DNA from: an uncultured Bacteroides sp.
GTDB taxonomy: Bacteria; Bacteroidota; Bacteroidia; Bacteroidales; Bacteroidaceae
DNA length: 64,000 nt
NCBI RefSeq assembly: GCF_959029255.1
Contig: NZ_CAUFUE010000003.1
Coordinates: 124,001 to 188,000 of the forward strand
Direction: 5' to 3'
In this document: positions 9,062 to 17,305 of the stretch, piece by piece
How the letters are laid out: every line of letters starts with the position of its first letter
How positions within the stretch are numbered: position 1 is the stretch's first letter
Position numbers and translations under genes: made by a program
The notes under the pieces: generated by a model
What the model saw: only the letters and a program-made list of their open reading frames with translations
Databases searched by the model: none
Told to the model about the DNA's origin: nothing

Positions 9062-10832
9062 TGACAGGCATTTTTTGTCTTTCAGCCGGAAATTATTCCT
9101 TTCGGTAATCTCGTTGTTTCTGGTATTCGCCGCATGTTTTATCGCTTACCAATATCAACGGGAAAAGGAATATAAGGTAGAATTGCTTGATACGCAACTT
9201 CAGGATTACAACGAACGCCTGCAACAGGAAATACGGAATATTCCCGACAGCCTGTGGACTCCCCTGCTCGATAATTATACTTCCCGATATGCAACAGGGG
9301 ACCTTCGTGTCACCATCGTAGATTTGCAGGGGGACGTATTATATGACAGCTACAACAAAACCAATCACAGCCGGTTCAACAACCACATCAATCGCCAGGA
9401 AATACAGAAGGCACTGAAAGACGGAAAAGGATACGACTTGCGCCGTACTTCGGAGACTACCGGAATGCCCTATTTCTATTCCGCAACTCTTTATAAGAAC
9501 CACATTATCCGTTCGGCATTACCCTATGATGTCAACCTGATGAACAGCCTGGCAGCAGACCCGCATTACATCTGGTTTACCGTCATCGTGACGTTACTAT
9601 TGATGTTCGTCTTTTACAAATTCACGTCCAAACTCGGTACGGCCATCAATCACCTGCGCGAATTTGCCAAACGTGCCGATAAAAATGAACCTGTTGAAAT
9701 GGATATACAATCTGCGTTCCCTCACAATGAATTGGGAGAGATATCCCAACACATCATCCAGATATACAAGCGCCTGCGTGAAACAAAAGAAGCCTTATAC
9801 ATTGAACGTGAAAAGCTGATTACCCATTTACAAACCTCACGCGAGGGTCTGGGCGTATTCACCAAAGACAAAAAAGAAATCCTCGTAAACAATTTGTTCA
9901 CTCAATACAGCAACCTGATTTCCGATTCCAATCTGCAAACAACGGAAGAAATATTCTCTATCTATGAGTTTCAAAAGCTTACGGACTTCATCAGTAAAGC
10001 GCAGAAACGCCCGTCGGTCCGGGAAGAGAAACGTATGTCCATCAATATCAATAAGAACGGACGCATCTTCATTGTGGAATGTATCATCTTCCAAGACTTA
10101 AGCTTTGAAATCTCCATCAATGATATCACCCAGGAAGAAGAGCAGATACGCTTAAAACGACAACTGACACAAAACATCGCCCACGAACTGAAAACCCCCG
10201 TGAGCAGCATTCAGGGGTATCTGGAAACCATCGTAAACAACGAAACCATTCCCCGGGAAAAGATGCAGACTTTTTTGGAACGATGCTATGCCCAAAGTAA
10301 CCGGTTAAGCCGCCTGTTGCGTGACATTTCGGTATTGACACGTATGGACGAAGCCGCCAATATGATTGACATGGAGAAGGTGGATATCAGCATGCTGGTT
10401 ACTAATATTGTCAATGAAGTATCTTTGGAGTTGGAAGAAAAACAAATAACGGTTGTCAATTCCTTAAAATCAAATATACAGCTACGCGGCAACTACTCGC
10501 TCCTTTACTCCATTTTCCGTAACCTGATGGATAACGCCATTGCTTATGCAGGAACCAATATCCATATCAATATCAGTTGTTTCCGTGAAGACGATAACTT
10601 CTACTATTTCAGCTTTGCCGATACCGGAGTAGGCGTATCACCGGAACACTTGAATCGTTTATTTGAACGTTTCTACCGGGTGGACAAAGGACGTTCGCGT
10701 AAACTTGGCGGTACAGGCTTAGGACTGGCCATCGTAAAGAATGCCGTCCTTATACACGGTGGAACGATATCTGCCAAGAATAATCAAGGCGGAGGGCTGG
10801 AGTTTGTATTTACATTGGCAAAAGAGAAATAA
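9036..10832 (+). CDS. Membrane sensor histidine kinase
   Basis: The partner of the preceding regulator, 598 residues. Two membrane segments (about 21-41 and 176-196) enclose a periplasmic sensor region of some 130 residues. A HAMP-like stretch and a PAS-like region follow, then the HisKA motif NIAHELKTPVSS (phospho-acceptor His383) and an ATPase domain with N box DNAIAY, G1 ADTGVGVS and G2 GGTGLGLAIVKNA. The ATG at 9036 lies inside the regulator gene. The signal sensed cannot be read from sequence. Confidence 0.92.
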   Translation: MDIASKPNNDRHFLSFSRKLFLSVISLFLVFAACFIAYQYQREKEYKVELLDTQLQDYNERLQQEIRNIPDSLWTPLLDNYTSRYATGDLRVTIVDLQGDVLYDSYNKTNHSRFNNHINRQEIQKALKDGKGYDLRRTSETTGMPYFYSATLYKNHIIRSALPYDVNLMNSLAADPHYIWFTVIVTLLLMFVFYKFTSKLGTAINHLREFAKRADKNEPVEMDIQSAFPHNELGEISQHIIQIYKRLRETKEALYIEREKLITHLQTSREGLGVFTKDKKEILVNNLFTQYSNLISDSNLQTTEEIFSIYEFQKLTDFISKAQKRPSVREEKRMSININKNGRIFIVECIIFQDLSFEISINDITQEEEQIRLKRQLTQNIAHELKTPVSSIQGYLETIVNNETIPREKMQTFLERCYAQSNRLSRLLRDISVLTRMDEAANMIDMEKVDISMLVTNIVNEVSLELEEKQITVVNSLKSNIQLRGNYSLLYSIFRNLMDNAIAYAGTNIHINISCFREDDNFYYFSFADTGVGVSPEHLNRLFERFYRVDKGRSRKLGGTGLGLAIVKNAVLIHGGTISAKNNQGGGLEFVFTLAKEK

Positions 10833-10869
10833 ACATTCCCTTTTGCCAATGACATTAATTGAAGCCTGT

Positions 10870-12138
10870 TTATTTTGATTTCTTTTTCGCGTAATCTGAT
10901 GGAGGCATGTTGAAGTACCCTTTAAACTTCTTACTGAAATATTTACTGTTATTAAATCCCAACATAATGGCAACATCCGTCACATTATTCTCTTTAAAAG
11001 TCAGCAACTCTTTTGCCCTTTCCATTTTAAACGCAAGAATATAATCTTCGGGAGGACATCCGGCTATTTCCTTTATTTTGGAATAAAGGGCAGAACGGCT
11101 CATTCCTACATCGGCACAAAGCATTTTAATGGTATATCTTTCCACGGAAATATTTTTCTCCAGACTTTCCTGAAGTTTATTCAACAGTATGAAATTGTTC
11201 GTCATCTGACTCACCGGCTTAGTGATAACTGAGGAACTTGCATTTCTGAGGGACAAGCATAACCGTTTGTGTAAAAACCGATGACTGTTTATGAGCATAC
11301 ATATATCAGTCCTGAATTGGCAAATATCAGTTGTTCGCCACTCCAGGCGATCAGCGCCGCTTTCCATGTGCGACATATAACTTTCATTATCGTCGGCGTC
11401 CACCAGAAGAATAACCGGAATATCTGACATCGCTACATCAGTTTTGATACGGGAACAAAATTCATCACCATGTATTCCATTTATATCCTCATCCACAATG
11501 ATTACATCAGGTTTCCGGCAAATGGAAAACTGTATTACTTGTTCGGGACTTTCCAATATCGATGTTTGAAAATAGCCGGAAAGGGATTCACTTAAATAAT
11601 CACTGAATTGTTCGTCCGCTGTTACCAATAAAACACAACGATTATCATCCGTTGAGGAAAACTGGTTACTACTTTCGGAAGGATATGTACCGATTGAATA
11701 ACTCTCATTACCATCTGCAACAGTATGCTCTACATCTGGATTATCGTACTCCATATAACTACAGTTCATGGGAATAGTAATTAAATTTAGCGCCTGCCTC
11801 ATTTTCCATGATATCGGTTCTATAAAAGTATAGTACAGAACAGGCTTGAGTTGATTTCGCAACAACAAAATTGGCATACATAGCTGATGAATAAAGCTAA
11901 TAGCAAATTTGATTTTTTCACGTGGAATGAAACATATATTATTCTCCAACTTAAGGTATATCACTAGAAAAATAGATATCCCCATCACAAAACCATGTGT
12001 AGGAGTCACTGAGTTCAATAGTAATAACTCTGATTGAATTACATCGGCGGCTTGAGTGCCGTCTGCCAACCGGTCTCCACCATCAAAAAGAATGGAGGGC
12101 CGAAAACTTAACAATAAATCTAAATTGATAATTTTCAT
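10870..12138 (-). CDS. Degenerate hybrid two-component regulator with AraC output domain
   Basis: A 422-residue protein. It has a single membrane segment (about 49-62), a region resembling a decayed HisKA helix (REKIKFAISFIHQLCMPI with His84), a receiver domain (168-290; phospho-acceptor Asp216 in VIIVDEDI) and a C-terminal AraC-type double helix-turn-helix (about 320-420, ending FNMPPSDYAKKK). The order matches the C-terminal part of Bacteroides hybrid two-component sensors, but the ATPase domain and the large periplasmic sensor are absent. It cannot phosphorylate itself; it may be a constitutive or partner-driven regulator, or a relic. No polysaccharide-utilisation genes lie beside it. Confidence 0.75.
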   Translation of the reverse strand: MKIINLDLLLSFRPSILFDGGDRLADGTQAADVIQSELLLLNSVTPTHGFVMGISIFLVIYLKLENNICFIPREKIKFAISFIHQLCMPILLLRNQLKPVLYYTFIEPISWKMRQALNLITIPMNCSYMEYDNPDVEHTVADGNESYSIGTYPSESSNQFSSTDDNRCVLLVTADEQFSDYLSESLSGYFQTSILESPEQVIQFSICRKPDVIIVDEDINGIHGDEFCSRIKTDVAMSDIPVILLVDADDNESYMSHMESGADRLEWRTTDICQFRTDICMLINSHRFLHKRLCLSLRNASSSVITKPVSQMTNNFILLNKLQESLEKNISVERYTIKMLCADVGMSRSALYSKIKEIAGCPPEDYILAFKMERAKELLTFKENNVTDVAIMLGFNNSKYFSKKFKGYFNMPPSDYAKKKSK

Positions 12139-12737
12139 ACTAAAACTGAATAAAGTTAATTAATTATTTTACGATAAATCACAACATATAGACATGTCAT
12201 TCCATTTATCAAAATCCAGTGCAAGTATAGAAACTTTTATTATAATCAGATGGGTACTATTTCTTAATTTTACGGGTAATATTTCTCTAAATATTTGCCT
12301 ACAGATACAACAATCGAAGATTTTACAAAAAGCGTTTTTTCATTATCAAGTACGGATTTTTATCATAGACACACAACACGTTCCCCCAATAATATTACTT
12401 CATTTTTTAATTACATAACGCAACAAGTAAGCAGAATTTTAAAGCCACTGATATTATGTGACTAAAAAAATTTGTTCAATGCAGAATTTATATATTTGAA
12501 TATTTATATTGGATAGTCGAAAGATGTCTATGCAAACTTAATTACACTAGCGGAGTATAGAACCTAATTACGTATAATTCAACTTTACTCTATGTCTAAA
12601 TAGAAAATTTATGCTTAGGATAGTATAAATACTAATAATAAGCCATCATAAACGTAAGATGCAGACTCATCGCTGAGTCTACATCACATTTTAACGAATG
12701 TCTGATATCAGACACTACTGCCACGTTTTCTTTGTTC
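12139..12737. other. AT-rich intergenic region with hairpins
   Basis: No convincing gene. It contains a stem-loop at 12658-12685 (GATG and AGACTCA pairing with TGAGTCT and CATC around TCGC) and the perfect 16-bp palindrome TGTCTGATATCAGACA at 12699-12714. One or both may end transcription of the DUF3244 gene, but neither has a T-run. A TATATTTG box near 12490 lacks a properly spaced -33 element. Confidence 0.5.
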
Positions 12738-13097
12738 TCAGAGTTTAAAACTCCCACAAAGGGAACTATCACCATAGCTTAATTCTATAGTGTATTCCTC
12801 ACCTGGTGTTGCATTAAGGACGAAAGAATAAGTTTGATTGGCTGAAACACTAACAACGTCAGAATATACCACGTTATCATCTACATCTTTGATTGTAATC
12901 TGAAGATTCTCTATAGATATATAAGAATCTATACTGATTATATTACCATCAATGGCGGCGGTTGGTTCAACGGACATTGAACGAAGTTCACCTATCCATT
13001 CATCATGAGGTGGATAAGCCAAATCAATTGAAATCTTTTCCGCCCAACTGTTCATACAAAAGAATGAACAAATAAAAACCAAAAATAAATGCTTCAT
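12738..13097 (-). CDS. DUF3244 secreted small protein
   Basis: 119 residues with a cleavable signal peptide (MKHLFLVFICSFFCMNSWA). The mature part, for instance ISIENLQITIKDVDDNVVYS followed by YSFVLNATPGEEYTIEL, matches the beta-sandwich DUF3244 family common in Bacteroides. Function is unknown. It lies downstream of a TPR membrane protein on the same strand, a pairing I recall from several Bacteroides genomes, which suggests a shared role. It probably acts in the periplasm or on the cell surface. Confidence 0.75.
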   Translation of the reverse strand: MKHLFLVFICSFFCMNSWAEKISIDLAYPPHDEWIGELRSMSVEPTAAIDGNIISIDSYISIENLQITIKDVDDNVVYSDVVSVSANQTYSFVLNATPGEEYTIELSYGDSSLCGSFKL

Positions 13098-13287
13098 TGT
13101 TTTTCTTAATTTTTTGTTATTGATTAATACATGTAATTTTGTACCTACGTTTGTAGTTACAAAGGAAAGGATGTTTTCTTAAAAACAGCATTTTATCAGT
13201 TTACAAAAAGTGCACAATATTTTAGCACAGAACAAAAATGATAATATTTGGTGTTTACAGAAGATTTACAGAGATACTTTATCTATT

Positions 13288-15030
13288 TCATAATGAATTA
13301 ATAAAGTCATCCCACATTTTAGGTTCTCCCTTTTTATTAAAGAACTTCTCATAAAGTCGCCGACGAACCAAAGAAACCGATGGTTTGGTGTGATTAGTTA
13401 AGTTTGCAATATCGACAGGCTGTATATTTGCCTTTATCAGAAGCGACACTTGAAGTTCATAACAACTCAATTTATAAACACTATTCAGTTTCTCCGTAAA
13501 ACCCTGATAAATTTCAGTCACAGTTTTCTCCAAAAGATTCCACTTCGCTTTGTCCATCTTATAGTTCTTTGAATCTATTTGTTCCTGTATATAGCAATAT
13601 ATTTCCGATTTTAATAGTTTTACCCTTTTTTCTTTTTGTTTATCCATGTTTATTTCAGCCTGCTTTTGAGCATAATAAACACTTTCCTGCTCTTGCAAAA
13701 GCCGTTCTTTCAGTTCAGTATTGACACAGCCTGCATCATGTAATTCTTTCTCCAGTTCGGCTATCCGCTTTTTACTTTCTTCAATGAATAAATTGCTTTT
13801 CTTATATTGTTCCTCTTTCAGGCGTTCGCTCTTTTCCAATCGAAATTCAAGCTGCAATCTCTTTTTTCTGCTATATTGCTGATAAGCCAACAAGATAGTA
13901 ACCAAAATACCACCTGCAACGCAACAATAAAGAATAGTGTTCGTTTTTCTAACATTCTCTATTTTCAGACGTATATTCTCCCTTTCACGCGATTGATAAT
14001 TATATAACGAATACGTTTTCTGAATATTCTCCGCATTAGTAATTTTATCAACAGAATCATCACATTGCATATACTGTTTCAAATAAATTGACGCTTCTTT
14101 GACATTACCTCTTTTTAAGGCCAGCTCAGCAATTCCCCAATTAGCACTCCTTTTAGCATAAATCGTACCGCAATCCAATAATTCTTTATAATAATAAAGG
14201 GCAGAATCCTCATTTCCCATTTCGTGATATAACTTTGAAACCATTGAATATATACCACTCTTTGAACCTCTATTTATATTATTTAATGAGGGCAACAATA
14301 TTGCTTTTGCAGCATCATATTTCTTCTGCTGAATATATAAACCAGCCATCTGATTTTGTACCATATCTACCAAAGAACGTTTATGTAGCAAACATGCTAA
14401 GTTGTAAGATTCTCTATAATAATACATAGAGCTATCTATACAATTCTTAGCACGATAAGTATCAGCAATAGACTTCAAATTATTAACCATAACGGCACTA
14501 TCACTTCTCGATTTATTATACTCATAAGCTTTCATAAACAACTTCAAAGCCTCATCATAAATATTCTGATATAAAAACAGCGTCCCCATTTGACTATAGA
14601 CTAATCCCTTGAGAGAATTTTTAGTACCATTAGGTAAACACCTCATAGCTTTATCGAAATAATCCAACGCCTGTGGCGCATCCCCTAAATCCCTATACAC
14701 CCGAGCTGCATAATAATACGCTTCCGGTAAATATCGGTCATTTTTATCCATATAATAATGTAAGACCGGAAAGATCAGGCTATCTGTAGTATGGGGAATA
14801 TAGGCTTTATCGTTTGCCTTGATACAAAGCAAGTGATAATACATTCGAGTCCCTTCGGATGCGGTGGCAAAGTCGTTCTTCAGGCTCCGCAATAACACAA
14901 CCGCGCTATCAGGGTTAGCATTGGCGAGACTGTCCGCCACCACTAAAATCCTAGGGTGTGAATTATCTTCGCACGCGCAAAAGCTAAACAAAGAAAATAT
15001 AATCAATAAAAGCAGTCCGTTTGTTTTCAT
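13288..15030 (-). CDS. TPR-repeat membrane regulator (lipoprotein-type signal)
   Basis: About 580 residues. The N-terminus is a lipoprotein-type signal (LLIIFSLFSFCAC), followed by about seven tetratricopeptide repeats (roughly 60-330), one membrane segment (TNTILYCCVAGGILVTILLA), a long cytoplasmic coiled coil (about 390-480) and a C-terminal segment (YELQVSLLIKANIQPVDIA) that looks like a helix-turn-helix. The layout suggests an outside-in signalling protein of a Bacteroides-specific family. I start at the ATG at 15028-15030; a more upstream ATG at 15051 would precede the promoter box. Target genes are unknown. Confidence 0.75.
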   Translation of the reverse strand: MKTNGLLLLIIFSLFSFCACEDNSHPRILVVADSLANANPDSAVVLLRSLKNDFATASEGTRMYYHLLCIKANDKAYIPHTTDSLIFPVLHYYMDKNDRYLPEAYYYAARVYRDLGDAPQALDYFDKAMRCLPNGTKNSLKGLVYSQMGTLFLYQNIYDEALKLFMKAYEYNKSRSDSAVMVNNLKSIADTYRAKNCIDSSMYYYRESYNLACLLHKRSLVDMVQNQMAGLYIQQKKYDAAKAILLPSLNNINRGSKSGIYSMVSKLYHEMGNEDSALYYYKELLDCGTIYAKRSANWGIAELALKRGNVKEASIYLKQYMQCDDSVDKITNAENIQKTYSLYNYQSRERENIRLKIENVRKTNTILYCCVAGGILVTILLAYQQYSRKKRLQLEFRLEKSERLKEEQYKKSNLFIEESKKRIAELEKELHDAGCVNTELKERLLQEQESVYYAQKQAEINMDKQKEKRVKLLKSEIYCYIQEQIDSKNYKMDKAKWNLLEKTVTEIYQGFTEKLNSVYKLSCYELQVSLLIKANIQPVDIANLTNHTKPSVSLVRRRLYEKFFNKKGEPKMWDDFINSL

Positions 15031-15035
15031 GCTTG

Positions 15036-15043
15036 CAAAGATA
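15036..15043 (-). promoter_or_regulatory. -7 promoter box directly before the TPR gene
   Basis: TATCTTTG on the minus strand ends six bases before the A of the ATG at 15030. Bacteroides -7 boxes lie about this far from the transcription start, so the mRNA would begin at or very near the start codon (leaderless). No clear -33 box was found at the usual distance. Confidence 0.5.
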
Positions 15044-15201
15044 ACAAGCATTTTGAAAAATGAGTTGCATTTATTATCAAATCATTAGTATTCAATATAC
15101 AACTATCAATTTGTTTCATACTATTAAAGAGAATATACCATCCTCTTTATAAAACGCATTCTTATGAGGAGAAAAGCACACCCACCTATATAAAAAGTTA
15201 T

Positions 15202-15281
15202 ATCTCGGCTGCCGAGATACAAATCTTAGCGGCTAGGATGAACATCTTAGCAGCTAAGATGTATATCCCGGCAGCCGAGAT
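15202..15281. repeat. Four 17-bp palindromes at exact 21-bp spacing
   Basis: Four dyad-symmetric 17-mers start at 15202, 15223, 15244 and 15265: ATCTCGGCTGCCGAGAT, ATCTTAGCGGCTAGGAT, ATCTTAGCAGCTAAGAT and ATCCCGGCAGCCGAGAT. The spacers are all 4 bp and differ in sequence. Symmetry is retained although the arms differ (CGG versus TAG), so the sites are not simple duplications. The 21-bp step is two helical turns, placing all centres on one face of DNA. They lie between the TPR gene and the riboswitch promoter. Possible roles: operator array for a dimeric regulator, or serial RNA hairpins. Confidence 0.85.
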
Positions 15282-15418
15282 GAAGCTTAATCAGGGCTTC
15301 AAATATCTTCTTCAAGGGACGGAGACTATCTTGTAAATAGACTTACAACTTCTTTCTCATAACATAATCTCACTGACGCTCAATATAAGCTCATCCGGTT
15401 TAAATTCCCGTTCATAAG

Positions 15419-15449
15419 CTTGCTTTCTCCCAAATTCTTCTTATCTTTG
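15419..15449 (+). promoter_or_regulatory. Promoter of the cobalamin-riboswitch transcript
   Basis: CTTG (TTG at 15420-15422), 19 bases, then TATCTTTG (15442-15449) fit the Bacteroides promoter. The transcript would begin near 15455, just before the riboswitch. Confidence 0.7.
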
Positions 15450-15459
15450 CAATGCATTG

Positions 15460-15630
15460 GTTTGCCATTTTTCTTTCAAAGATGGCAATTAAAAGGGAAT
15501 CAGGTGTAAATCCTGAACAGTCCCGCTGCTGTAAGTTTCACATAATGTTGCAGACAATGAACCCTCTATGCCACTGGAAGCAAGTTTCCGGGAAGGCGCC
15601 TGCAACAGAAACAAGTCAGAAGACCTGCCA
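15460..15630 (+). ncRNA. Cobalamin (B12) riboswitch
   Basis: It contains the conserved core of the cobalamin aptamer: GGGAATCAGGTG then TAAATCCTGAACAGTCCCGC and TGCTGTAA (15495-15534), CCACTGGAAGC (15571-15581), GGGAAGGCG (15590-15598) and GTCAGAAGACCTGCC (15614-15628). It is expected to lower expression when adenosylcobalamin binds. The usual downstream gene (btuB or another transport gene) is absent; a 34-residue ORF, a hairpin and then tryptophanase follow. Confidence 0.93.
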
Positions 15631-15734
15631 TGCAACTATCTATCATTGCTTTCGAGGAAAAAGCGTTGAGTCTAATGAAGCCGGACCAATCGTCCACATC
15701 ATTTCATTCATCAAACCTGATTCAGAGAAAGTAA
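15630..15734 (+). CDS. Possible 34-residue ORF after the riboswitch
   Basis: The ATG overlaps the last base of the conserved aptamer end and opens a 35-codon frame that stops before the hairpin at 15769. The peptide (begins MQLSIIAFEEKALSLMK) matches no family I recognise and has no convincing signal peptide. It could be a remnant of a lost cobalamin-regulated gene or simply the riboswitch expression platform. There is no recognisable ribosome site apart from aptamer sequence. Confidence 0.25.
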   Translation: MQLSIIAFEEKALSLMKPDQSSTSFHSSNLIQRK

Positions 15735-15768
15735 AATTAGAATAAACTCTGCCAAGTTTATTTGAACA

Positions 15769-15799
15769 ATGTCCGGTCGAAGTGATTTCGCCCGGACAT
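15769..15799 (+). terminator. Hairpin ending the riboswitch transcript
   Basis: ATGTCCGG (15769-15776) pairs with CCGGACAT (15792-15799), with further inner pairing of CGAA and TTCG. The T-run after it is weak (TTACTTTAC). It would end the riboswitch transcript before tryptophanase. Confidence 0.55.
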
Positions 15800-15825
15800 T
15801 TACTTTACAAAAAGCAAGAAAAAGA

Positions 15826-15856
15826 TTGTTTCATATCTATTTTATCACTATATTCG
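15826..15856 (+). promoter_or_regulatory. Likely separate promoter of tnaA
   Basis: TTG (15826-15828), 20 bases, then TATATTCG (15849-15856), one base away from the TAnnTTTG consensus. It lies after the hairpin, about 66 bases before the tnaA ATG, so tryptophanase can be transcribed independently of the riboswitch. Confidence 0.5.
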
Positions 15857-15922
15857 GCACACAAAAGAAGTAATAGATTTACTTTTCAATGACCTATTGT
15901 CAAATACTAAAAAAAACAGATT

Positions 15923-17296
15923 ATGGAAATCCCATTTGCCGAAGCATGGAAAATCAAAATGGTGGAGCCCATCCGTAAAAGTACCCGCCAGGAACGTGAA
16001 CAATGGTTGAAAGAAGCTCATTACAACGTATTTCAACTCAAATCGGAACAAGTTTATATCGACCTTATCACCGACTCGGGTACAGGTGCCATGAGCGACC
16101 GCCAATGGGCAGGAATGATGCTGGGCGATGAAAGTTATGCAGGCGCCACTTCTTTCTTCAAACTGAAAGAAGTTATCACCCGCCTGACAGGTTTTGAATA
16201 TATCATCCCCACCCATCAGGGACGCGCCGCTGAAAACGTACTGTTCTCTTATCTGGTTCACGAAGGAGACATCGTTCCCGGAAACTCCCATTTCGATACT
16301 ACCAAAGGACATATAGAAGGGCGTAAAGCAACAGCACTCGACTGTACCATTGACGAAGCCAAGCAAACGCAACTGGAAATACCATTCAAAGGTAACGTGG
16401 ACCCGGTGAAGCTGGAAAAGGCTTTGCAGGAGTATAGTGACCGCATTCCGTTCGTCATCGTAACCATCACGAACAATACCGCCGGTGGACAACCCGTCTC
16501 CATGCAAAATCTGCGTGAGGTCCGTGCAATTGCAGACAAGTATGGCAAACCTGTATTATTTGATTCCGCACGCTTTGCCGAAAATGCTTATTTTATAAAA
16601 ATGAGGGAAGACGGTTACCACGAAAAGAGCATCAAAGAGATTACCCATGAAATGTTCGACCTTGCTGATGGCATGACCATGAGCGCTAAAAAGGATGGCA
16701 TCGTAAACATGGGCGGATTCATCGCTACGCGCCGAAAGGATTGGTACGAGGGGGCTAAAGGTTTTTGCGTGCAATTTGAGGGATACCTCACTTACGGCGG
16801 TATGAATGGCCGTGACATGAACGCGCTTGCCATCGGTCTGGATGAAAACACCGAATTCGATAATCTTGAAACCCGCATACGCCAAGTGGAATATCTGGCT
16901 AAGAAACTGGATGAATATGGAATACCTTACCAACGTCCGGCAGGAGGGCATGCCATCTTTGTAGATGCTCCCAAAGTTCTGACACACGTTCCTAAAGAAG
17001 AATTCCCGGCGCAAACCTTAACCGTCGAGCTGTACCTGGAAGCAGGTATCCGTGGTTGCGAAATCGGTTATCTGCTTGCCGACCGTGACCCCATAACCCG
17101 TGAAAACCGTTTCAACGGATTGGACTTGTTACGCTTGGCTATTCCCCGCCGGGTATATACCGACAACCATATAAATGTGGTGGCAGCCGCCTTGAAAAAT
17201 GTATATGAAAGGCGTGAAAGCATCACGCGAGGAGTGCGTATCGCATGGGAGGCTCCATTGATGCGACACTTCACGGTACAACTGGAAAGGCTGTAA
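15923..17296 (+). CDS. tnaA: Tryptophanase
   Basis: A 457-residue PLP-dependent lyase that splits L-tryptophan to indole, pyruvate and ammonia in the cytosol. Features seen: THQGRAAENVLFSY (cofactor phosphate loop), LFDSARFAENAYF (Asp-Ser-Ala-Arg PLP contacts) and MTMSAKKDG with Lys256/Lys257, the second expected to bind PLP. Length fits the tryptophanase/tyrosine phenol-lyase family; I prefer tryptophanase because it is the usual Bacteroides member, but tyrosine phenol-lyase is close in sequence. A cobalamin riboswitch lies about 300 bases upstream. Confidence 0.88.
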   Translation: MEIPFAEAWKIKMVEPIRKSTRQEREQWLKEAHYNVFQLKSEQVYIDLITDSGTGAMSDRQWAGMMLGDESYAGATSFFKLKEVITRLTGFEYIIPTHQGRAAENVLFSYLVHEGDIVPGNSHFDTTKGHIEGRKATALDCTIDEAKQTQLEIPFKGNVDPVKLEKALQEYSDRIPFVIVTITNNTAGGQPVSMQNLREVRAIADKYGKPVLFDSARFAENAYFIKMREDGYHEKSIKEITHEMFDLADGMTMSAKKDGIVNMGGFIATRRKDWYEGAKGFCVQFEGYLTYGGMNGRDMNALAIGLDENTEFDNLETRIRQVEYLAKKLDEYGIPYQRPAGGHAIFVDAPKVLTHVPKEEFPAQTLTVELYLEAGIRGCEIGYLLADRDPITRENRFNGLDLLRLAIPRRVYTDNHINVVAAALKNVYERRESITRGVRIAWEAPLMRHFTVQLERL

Positions 17297-17305
17297 ATAC
17301 AGGAT

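Noticed and set aside
12194..12418. 74-codon plus-strand frame in the gap before the AraC-type gene
   Set aside because: AT-rich composition, no recognisable domain, no promoter or ribosome site, and it lies where regulatory DNA of the minus-strand gene is expected.
15452..15745. 97-codon frame running through the cobalamin riboswitch
   Set aside because: The conserved aptamer explains the sequence; the peptide is a by-product and resembles nothing.
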